From JBLHGN01 sp047616325 (lineage in GTDB: Bacteria > Pseudomonadota > Gammaproteobacteria > Pseudomonadales > Cellvibrionaceae): a stretch of DNA of 6,045 bases. Every line of letters starts with the position of its first letter. Positions within the stretch are counted from its first letter, which is position 1. The stretch covers positions 1-6,045 of the forward strand of contig JBLHGN010000227.1 of NCBI GenBank assembly GCA_047616325.1, read 5' to 3'. Positions 1-4,562 of this stretch are shown one piece after another. The notes below the pieces were generated by a model. The model worked only from the letters and a program-made list of their open reading frames with translations, made no database searches and had not been told where the DNA came from. A program made the position numbers and the translations under genes.

Positions 1-141
1 ACCATGCCAACAGAAGATGGGTCACAGATACACATTCGATCAACAACAAAGGCTGAACCCGCTCACCAGCAAATTTTTAGTGCGCTGGGAGTAAAAGCCG
101 ACTCATTAGGGGCGCGAAAAAGCGTGAAGAAGGCTGCCTAA
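1..141 (+). CDS. C-terminal tail of a probable transposase (5' end outside window)
   Basis: Frame 1 is open from the first base to a TAA at 139-141, giving 46 residues that begin TMPTEDGSQIHIRSTTKAEP and end in a basic tail (ARKSVKKAA). A beta-strand-like IHIRSTTKAEP stretch, then a short helix (AHQQIFSALGV), then a basic end resembles the C-terminus of IS1634-type DDE transposases, where a phrase like 'I.VRTTT.PT..Q..I...L' is common. No catalytic residue falls in the window, so the assignment rests on that resemblance and on the broken gene beside it. An unrelated chromosomal gene ending here is possible but would leave the truncation at about 229 unexplained. Confidence 0.45.
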   Translation, partial: TMPTEDGSQIHIRSTTKAEPAHQQIFSALGVKADSLGARKSVKKAA

Positions 142-228
142 AAAATCACCTGTAGTGCATTAAAATGGAAATAAAGTTCTCAACATATTGATTTATATGG
201 GTTTTTGCTTTTTGGGCACTGAAGATGG
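1..228 (+). mobile_element. Right end of a probable insertion sequence (IS1634/IS4-like)
   Basis: The segment holds the 3' end of a likely transposase gene followed by about 87 noncoding bases. The right boundary is inferred from the interrupted regulator gene on the minus strand: its Lrp-family similarity is good up to residue 54-55 (GIIN, down to about position 229) and stops abruptly, which puts the junction at about 226-231. The outermost bases of the element would then be TTTGGGCACTGAAGATGGG, ending near 228. The left end, terminal inverted repeat and target duplication lie outside the window, so neither the family nor the exact edge can be confirmed. Confidence 0.5.
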
Positions 229-393
229 GTTAATTATTCCCTGCTTTTCCAATGTCTTAACCCGCTCAATACAGGGCGTAGTGGTGAGGCCCACGCGACG
301 CGCCAATTGGGCAAAGCTTATGCGCCCTTCTTTCTGCAGCTCACGCAGTATGTGAACATCCACCGGAGCTAGAATTTCCACTTGATTCGTCAC
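193..393 (-). pseudogene. Truncated Lrp/AsnC-family regulator (DNA-binding domain only)
   Basis: The 66-residue frame starts at GTG (393-391), with a weak GAAAG upstream. Residues 8-54 are a classic AsnC-type winged helix-turn-helix: LAPVDVHILRELQKEGRIS, then QLARRVGLTTTPCIERVKTLEKQGII, including the family signature around PCIERVKTLE. Lrp proteins run about 150-165 residues. Here similarity ends at GIIN, and the last 11 residues (PSSVPKKQKPI) do not fit the expected linker and appear to come from the adjoining insertion element. The whole RAM domain (effector binding and oligomerisation) is missing. The gene lies divergent to ald with 139 bp between the start codons, the usual arrangement for an alanine-responsive Lrp-type activator of ald. 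The remnant is probably inactive. A stable short DNA-binding peptide cannot be excluded, but without the RAM domain it should not form dimers or octamers normally. Confidence 0.8.
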
Positions 394-418
394 AGCTTTC
401 AGTTGATTATTCTATAAA
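389..418 (+). promoter_or_regulatory. Possible sigma-70 promoter for ald
   Basis: TATAAA at 413-418 is a good -10 match (5 of 6). The best partner with acceptable spacing is GTCACA at 389-394, 18 bp upstream and only 4 of 6 to TTGACA. Transcription would start near 425 and leave a leader of about 108 nt before the ald ATG. The first Lrp-like box sits in the spacer. The weak -35 suggests activator dependence or a wrong call; no better pair was found in 394-532. Confidence 0.25.
400..414. promoter_or_regulatory. Lrp-box-like site 1
   Basis: CAGTTGATTATTCTA agrees with the E. coli Lrp consensus YAGHAWATTWTDCTR at 13 of 15 positions by eye. It lies in the divergent spacer between the truncated regulator and ald, where an Lrp-type protein would be expected to bind. 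The consensus is loose and AT-rich, so one match alone is weak; its location and the neighbouring sites raise its value. Confidence 0.45.
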
Positions 419-437
419 TAACTGCAATATGTAGTTA
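419..437. promoter_or_regulatory. Imperfect 19-bp dyad, candidate operator
   Basis: TAACTGCAATATGTAGTTA pairs at 7 of 9 symmetric positions around base 428. Its centre is 21 bp (two helical turns) from the centre of Lrp-like site 1 (407), so both would face the same side of the helix, as is typical for Lrp multimers wrapping DNA. It is inferred to be a second binding site for the regulator of ald. Confidence 0.4.
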
Positions 438-449
438 CTATTGTCGTTT

Positions 450-464
450 TAGTGGATTTTTCAA
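450..464. promoter_or_regulatory. Lrp-box-like site 2
   Basis: TAGTGGATTTTTCAA fits YAGHAWATTWTDCTR at about 12 of 15 positions. Its centre (457) is 29 bp from the dyad at 428 and 50 bp from the first box. It overlaps the GTG at 452 that would open an N-terminally extended ald frame, one more reason to treat that extension as noncoding. This is the weakest of the three sites. Confidence 0.3.
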
Positions 465-520
465 GTACATATTTTGTCACCTTAACCCTGGAATATTGTC
501 GACTGAACACCCATTTTTTC

Positions 521-524
521 GGAG
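521..524 (+). promoter_or_regulatory. Ribosome binding site that sets the ald start
   Basis: GGAG stands 8 bases before the ATG at 533. The frame stays open upstream to a GTG at 452, but that start has no Shine-Dalgarno sequence and would add 27 residues not found in alanine dehydrogenases. Starting at 533 gives the normal MLIGVPKEIK N-terminus. Confidence 0.8.
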
Positions 525-532
525 ATCACGCG

Positions 533-1672
533 ATGTTGATAGGCGTACCAAAAGAAATTAAAAACCACGAATACCGCGTTGGGCTCACTCCCGCAGGCGT
601 GCGGGAATTGAGCGACGCCGGCCACTCTATTATTGTTCAAAGCCAAGCTGGAGAAGGCATTGGCTGCAGTGATGACGATTATGGTAGCGCCGGCGCCGAA
701 CTTCTAGCCAACTCAGAGGAAATTTTCTCTCGCGCGGATATGATCATAAAGGTAAAAGAACCGCAACCCAATGAATGCGCTATGCTGCGCGAAGGACAGA
801 TACTGTTCACTTACCTACATTTGGCTCCCGACCCCGAGCAGACCAAATTACTCTTGGCTTCTGGCGCCACCTGTATCGCCTATGAAACTGTGAGCGATAA
901 AAACGGAGGCCTGCCGCTTCTGGCGCCAATGAGCGAGGTGGCAGGTCGCATGGCAATACAAGCAGCGGCCCACTGTTTAGAAAAAGCCCAGGGCGGAGCC
1001 GGAATATTGCTCGGAGGCGTACCCGGTGTTGAACCCGCCAATGTCTGTGTTATCGGTGGCGGTGTGGTGGGCTTGCACGCGGCGCGTATGGCCGTGGGTT
1101 TGGGTGCCGATGTGACTATTCTCGATCGCTCACTGAATCGCTTAAAAGAGATTGACGAGACGTATAACGGTCGCATCAAAACCCTGTTTTCCAATACGGC
1201 AAACCTAGAAAAGCAACTTAGAGAAGCCGATGTAGTGGTTGGGGCCGTATTGATACCTGGTGCCGCTGCACCCAAATTAGTCACCCGCGACATGCTGAGC
1301 TTGATGAAGATGGGTTCTGTAATGGTAGATGTCGCCATCGACCAAGGCGGTTGTTTCGAGACCAGTCGCCCTACCACACATCAAAAACCCACCTATGTGG
1401 TGGATGGTGTAATTCACTATTGTGTGGCGAACATTCCAGGTGCAGTGGCCCGAACCTCTACCATGGCCCTCACTAACGCCACACTGCCCCACGTAATGCA
1501 ATTGGCCAATAAAGGAGCAAAACATGCGCTGCTGGACAACCGCCATCTTCTCGATGGTTTAAACGTGCATAAAGGCATGTTGACCTGTAAAGCTGTGGGC
1601 GAAGCACTTAAGTTAGATGTGATAGACGCCGAGGCGGCATTAAAGCAGGACACGCTGCTGCGTATGGCATAG
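533..1672 (+). CDS. ald: L-alanine dehydrogenase (NAD+)
   Basis: Cytosolic enzyme that reversibly deaminates L-alanine to pyruvate, ammonium and NADH, letting cells use alanine as a carbon and nitrogen source, or make it under reducing conditions. The 379-residue product matches the family length (about 370-380) and the standard numbering almost exactly: R15 and K75 (pyruvate/alanine binding, K75 in KVKEP), H96 (catalytic, YLHLA), S134, the NAD-binding GGGVVG loop at 175-180, D198 ending the second Rossmann strand (TILD), and catalytic D270 in DVAIDQGG. The N-terminus MLIGVPKEIKNHEYRVGLTP is the AlaDH/PNT signature; a lone full-length chain of this type separates it from transhydrogenase PntA. 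The start is fixed by GGAG at 521-524. It is transcribed alone, divergent from a broken Lrp-type gene and closed by a strong terminator. Control is probably alanine-responsive through the sites at 400-464, but the local regulator has lost its effector domain. No defect is visible in ald itself. Confidence 0.97.
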   Translation: MLIGVPKEIKNHEYRVGLTPAGVRELSDAGHSIIVQSQAGEGIGCSDDDYGSAGAELLANSEEIFSRADMIIKVKEPQPNECAMLREGQILFTYLHLAPDPEQTKLLLASGATCIAYETVSDKNGGLPLLAPMSEVAGRMAIQAAAHCLEKAQGGAGILLGGVPGVEPANVCVIGGGVVGLHAARMAVGLGADVTILDRSLNRLKEIDETYNGRIKTLFSNTANLEKQLREADVVVGAVLIPGAAAPKLVTRDMLSLMKMGSVMVDVAIDQGGCFETSRPTTHQKPTYVVDGVIHYCVANIPGAVARTSTMALTNATLPHVMQLANKGAKHALLDNRHLLDGLNVHKGMLTCKAVGEALKLDVIDAEAALKQDTLLRMA

Positions 1673-1707
1673 TGCAGTTTATGGACGGACGCTAGTTAGC
1701 GACTTGC

Positions 1708-1743
1708 AATAAAAAGGGAGGGCTTCCACCCTCCCTTTTTATT
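1708..1743. terminator. Bidirectional intrinsic terminator between ald and the outer-membrane gene
   Basis: A perfect 15-bp inverted repeat: AATAAAAAGGGAGGG (1708-1722), loop CTTCCA (1723-1728), and CCCTCCCTTTTTATT (1729-1743). The seven-pair GC core is flanked by A-runs on one arm and T-runs on the other, so either strand produces a GC stem followed by U residues. It starts 36 bp after the ald stop and lies 20 bp beyond the stop of the convergent gene at 1764, so it serves both. Confidence 0.93.
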
Positions 1744-1763
1744 ATCTTTTCTTGTATTAGACG

Positions 1764-3056
1764 CTAAAAAGTCCAACCAAGTTGCAAGGCACCACCCTCT
1801 ACCTCAGAGCTCACCGCGTAAGTAGCCTCTGCCACCACACGCCAGATTTGATAGCGAATACCGGCGGAAAGAATATCATCTCGCTCACCCACCATATCCT
1901 GCCGATACCCCAAGCGCAAATCGATACTGTCGAAGGGGCTGAGTTCAAGGCCTAGCGACAACTCCTGACTTTCGGGCTCGTTGGCGATGGGTTTATTTTT
2001 TATTACATCGTAATCCAGACCAACGGTTACCCATGAATTGAAATACGCTGCACCAAAACGCGCATGGGGGTTCATTTCAACCCGCAAACCATTTTCGCTG
2101 GCGAAGGTACGCGGCACCAGATCTTTAATGGCGAAACCAAGGCGATAATTGTCATACAGATCCATAGCCACACCAAGATCGAAATTCATCGTTAGGTGTG
2201 AGGTTTTGTTGTCGCTATAAGAAGGCGTTTCATCTGCAAAATTGACAACGTCTCTGTACACGTCCACTTGCATAAGCTTTGGCGTAAGGCCAAACGCAAC
2301 GGGCACGTTCCACAGAGGAAACTCCTTCGAGAATGCCAAGCCCCATTCGCTCACTAACAAAGAAGACACCCGTGCGAGAGAAGTGAGGTCGGCACGCGGA
2401 TCGACAAGGCTCCCTCCAGCAAACAGGGGATCGCCGGCCTCCGGCACACCATTGGCCACAACAAACTCAAGCGAATTAATGTAGTCATCGAGCAGCGCCA
2501 AATCAGCTTCACTAATTTCGGCCCTTCCCAGTACCATGCCGCGCACACCGAGAAAAAAACTGCCGCCCTCGCGGTCCGCTGGCTCACTAACAGAAATGCC
2601 GGTAAAAACTTCCAGTTCAATGGTTTGCTTGTTGAGTAGACCAATGGCGTCGTTAAAATTATTGAGCGCGTCCAGCACCGCTTGCTGCGACTCGGGATTC
2701 TCTGGCGATGCGTTGAAAACATTGATAGTGTCGCTAATTTGGCCATCGAGGTCATCTTCCACTATCTCTGCAGCTGATTTGCCCGCGTCTGACACCAAGG
2801 CTAAAACGCTGGGAAAGGTAAAACGACCGTTACGGGTACCGTCCTCATCTTCATTTTCAAATGAAAGTAGTGCCGGGTTAGAAAAATGTGCATGTTCAGT
2901 GTTGCCAGCTGCAACACTCGCCCCACCCATGGCGAGCGAGCGAGCGTCGAAGTTGCCATAACTACTGGAATACGCAGTGGGCATGGTACACAAGGCTAGT
3001 GTCGCCACTAGAAGTGCGCCGATTGTTGCTGAAGAAGTTTTGTTAGGAGTGCTCAT
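1764..3056 (-). CDS. Outer-membrane beta-barrel protein, TraF-like (FadL/PorV superfamily)
   Basis: A 430-residue exported protein. Residues 1-30 form a signal peptide (basic N-end, hydrophobic core IGALLVATLALC), with likely cleavage after TAYS-30. The mature start, SSYGNFDARSLAMGGASVAAGN then HFSNPALL (about 31-64), is the hallmark opening of FadL/PorV-type barrels and of the group annotated 'conjugal transfer protein TraF' (Pfam TraF_2). A helical, acidic insert follows (about 88-205). From about 235 on, alternating strands with aromatic girdles appear (EWGLAFSKEFPLW, LGFAIKDLVPRTF, FGAAYFNSWVTVGLDYDV, IDLRLGYRQDM, SAGIRYQIWRVVAEATYAV), ending in LQLGWTF with the terminal Phe recognised by the BAM complex. 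AAAGG (3068-3064), 7 bases before the ATG, supports the start. No conjugation genes lie nearby and there is no thioredoxin CxxC, so the 'TraF' label should not be read as a transfer function. The substrate is unknown; transport of a hydrophobic compound is only an analogy with FadL. Cys23 lacks a proper lipobox. Confidence 0.82.
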   Translation of the reverse strand: MSTPNKTSSATIGALLVATLALCTMPTAYSSSYGNFDARSLAMGGASVAAGNTEHAHFSNPALLSFENEDEDGTRNGRFTFPSVLALVSDAGKSAAEIVEDDLDGQISDTINVFNASPENPESQQAVLDALNNFNDAIGLLNKQTIELEVFTGISVSEPADREGGSFFLGVRGMVLGRAEISEADLALLDDYINSLEFVVANGVPEAGDPLFAGGSLVDPRADLTSLARVSSLLVSEWGLAFSKEFPLWNVPVAFGLTPKLMQVDVYRDVVNFADETPSYSDNKTSHLTMNFDLGVAMDLYDNYRLGFAIKDLVPRTFASENGLRVEMNPHARFGAAYFNSWVTVGLDYDVIKNKPIANEPESQELSLGLELSPFDSIDLRLGYRQDMVGERDDILSAGIRYQIWRVVAEATYAVSSEVEGGALQLGWTF

Positions 3057-3311
3057 TCGAGGACCTTTACATCTATTGTGGGTGATTGCAGCTAAATCGT
3101 TATGTTTATTGGAGCATTATCTCTACGCCAGAAATCGGTGGAGTCACCCAAGCGAGCTCTTCCTCTTTAATATTATTAGTTTTATATTGGGTTTTAGCTT
3201 TTTGTATTTTCTGTGTTTTCTGTAGTTATTTCGTTTTCTTTACTTTACATTGCCGAGCGTCGCCCGCACCATCTCACACCCTGGAAATATAGCCTAGTAT
3301 TGAATTTACCT
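3057..3311. other. Divergent intergenic region with a T-rich tract
   Basis: This 255-bp spacer separates the minus-strand barrel gene from hemW and must hold the promoters of both. Apart from the barrel gene's AAAGG, I found no convincing -35/-10 pair on either strand. The stretch 3181-3240 is markedly strand-biased (39 T and 6 A in 60 bases on the plus strand) and contains the repeated word TTTTCTGT. It could be an A-rich upstream element for the barrel gene or an unstructured U-rich leader for hemW. The frames open across it lack ribosome sites and family-like sequence and are not believed to be genes. Confidence 0.5.
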
Positions 3312-4514
3312 ATGAGAACCAGTCTCGACTTTTTAACTCTTCCCCCACTTTCCATATACGTGCACATACCCTGGTGCGTGCGCAAGTGCCCCTACTGCGA
3401 CTTTAACTCCCACCAGCAAAACGGCAATTTACCGGTTACAGCGTATTGTAAAGCCCTGTTTGAAGATTTGCACGAGCAGGTACGATTCGTACAGGGACGA
3501 AAAGTTGAGTCGATATTTATTGGCGGCGGCACACCCAGCTTGTTTCCCACAAAGGCCATCGCGGCTATTTTAGACCGCATCGACAGTGAAATTGGGCTCA
3601 GCGCAGAGGTGGAAATCACTATGGAAGCGAACCCAGGCACCGCTGAATATCAAAATTTTTCTGAATTGAGCCGCGCCGGCATCAATCGCTTATCGTTAGG
3701 AGTACAAAGCTTTAACGATGACCACCTGCAGTCGCTGGGTCGCATACACAACGGCAACGAGGCCAAACAGGCCTTCGATTTAGCTCATAGTGGCGGTATA
3801 GAGAATATCAATATCGATCTCATGCACGGCTTGCCCAAGCAGTCCGCAGAGCAGGCACTTGCGGATCTTGATTGTGCCATGGCGCTGGGTGCCAGCCACC
3901 TTTCTTGGTATCAGTTGACCATAGAAAAAAATACCGAATTCTACTCCAATCCACCACAGCTACCGAATGAAGATACGCTAGCCGACATACAGGACGCAGG
4001 AAGCCAGTTACTCAGCCAAACCGGATTTCAGCAGTACGAAATTTCAGCATACAGCCGTGAGGGCAAACAATCGAAACATAATCTCAATTATTGGCAGTTT
4101 GGCGATTATTTGGCAATAGGCGCCGGGGCACATGGCAAAATCACGCAAATAGATAATTCGGATGCAAAGTTGCAGCAGAGTCAGCAGGCGGCACTAAATA
4201 TTGTTCGCTACAATAAAACACGGGCACCTTCAGACTATATGAACCTGGCAAAACCCTACACGACCGCCTCATCTTCCATTGCAAAAGAAAAGCTTCCGCT
4301 TGAATTTATGATGAATGCCATGAGACTAAACGCCGGGGTTGCAGAATCTTTGTTCAGCGCTAGAACAGGGCTGGCCCTTGAATCGATCGCTGCCAAAATT
4401 ACGTATTTACAAGGTAAAGGTTTGATGGATAATGCTCCCGGACAAATCAGGCCCAGCGCACAGGGGCAACGCTTTTTGAATAACCTGTTAGAGCACTTCA
4501 TGTCGTTAGCTTAA
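3312..4514 (+). CDS. hemW: Radical SAM heme chaperone HemW
   Basis: Cytoplasmic or membrane-associated 4Fe-4S radical-SAM-type protein that binds heme and delivers it to respiratory enzymes. The 400-residue product is close to the usual 375-400. Motifs in order: LPPLSIYVHIPWC with the cluster cysteines C22, C26 and C29 (CxxxCxxC); GGGTP at 71-75 for SAM; EANPG at 105-109; GINRLSLGVQSF at 123-134; NIDLMHGLP at 167-175; SWYQLTIEKNT at 198-208; YEISAYS at 242-248; KHNLNYW at 255-261; GAGAHG at 270-275; and the HemW-type C-terminal part (EFMMNAMRLN at 331-340, then a winged-helix-like end). The short N-terminus before the cluster separates it from coproporphyrinogen dehydrogenase HemN, with which it is often confused. 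The frame stays open upstream to 3213, but the extra 33 residues are not family-like. ATG 3312 is chosen by homology although it lacks a clear Shine-Dalgarno sequence. The usual gammaproteobacterial neighbour rdgB is absent; a histidine kinase gene follows 48 bp later. Confidence 0.95.
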   Translation: MRTSLDFLTLPPLSIYVHIPWCVRKCPYCDFNSHQQNGNLPVTAYCKALFEDLHEQVRFVQGRKVESIFIGGGTPSLFPTKAIAAILDRIDSEIGLSAEVEITMEANPGTAEYQNFSELSRAGINRLSLGVQSFNDDHLQSLGRIHNGNEAKQAFDLAHSGGIENINIDLMHGLPKQSAEQALADLDCAMALGASHLSWYQLTIEKNTEFYSNPPQLPNEDTLADIQDAGSQLLSQTGFQQYEISAYSREGKQSKHNLNYWQFGDYLAIGAGAHGKITQIDNSDAKLQQSQQAALNIVRYNKTRAPSDYMNLAKPYTTASSSIAKEKLPLEFMMNAMRLNAGVAESLFSARTGLALESIAAKITYLQGKGLMDNAPGQIRPSAQGQRFLNNLLEHFMSLA

Positions 4515-4562
4515 TAACGGCTAAACTTTCTATGTTCTGCCCCCATACATTTTGGTGCCCCT

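Noticed and set aside
452..532. 27-residue N-terminal extension of alanine dehydrogenase from GTG 452
   Set aside because: No Shine-Dalgarno at 452, an extension atypical for the family, overlap with an Lrp-like box, and a good GGAG placed before ATG 533.
13..1315. GAAGATGGGT present three times (13-22, 221-230, 1306-1315)
   Set aside because: Two copies fall inside reading frames, including conserved ald codons (MKMGS), and the spacing is irregular; probably chance rather than an IS end repeat.
880..1653. Minus-strand open frames inside ald (880-1377, 1277-1546, 1417-1653)
   Set aside because: They lie antisense to a clearly conserved enzyme, show no family-like sequence and have no ribosome sites.
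2242..2961. Plus-strand frames and a second minus-strand frame within the outer-membrane gene
   Set aside because: They are Ser/Arg-rich shadow translations of a gene with a signal peptide and barrel pattern in the other frame.
2986..2997. Lipoprotein signal (LALC, residues 20-23) in the outer-membrane protein
   Set aside because: Leu just before the Cys does not fit a lipobox, and a good signal peptidase I site (A-Y-S) follows at 28-30.
3105..3135. Sigma-54-like TGGC...TGC on the minus strand upstream of the barrel gene
   Set aside because: The GG and GC elements are 12 bases apart instead of the required 10.
2977..3292. Plus-strand frames of 82 and 68 residues before hemW
   Set aside because: Their apparent hydrophobicity (FLYFLCFL) comes from the T-rich tract. 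They overlap each other and have no ribosome sites.
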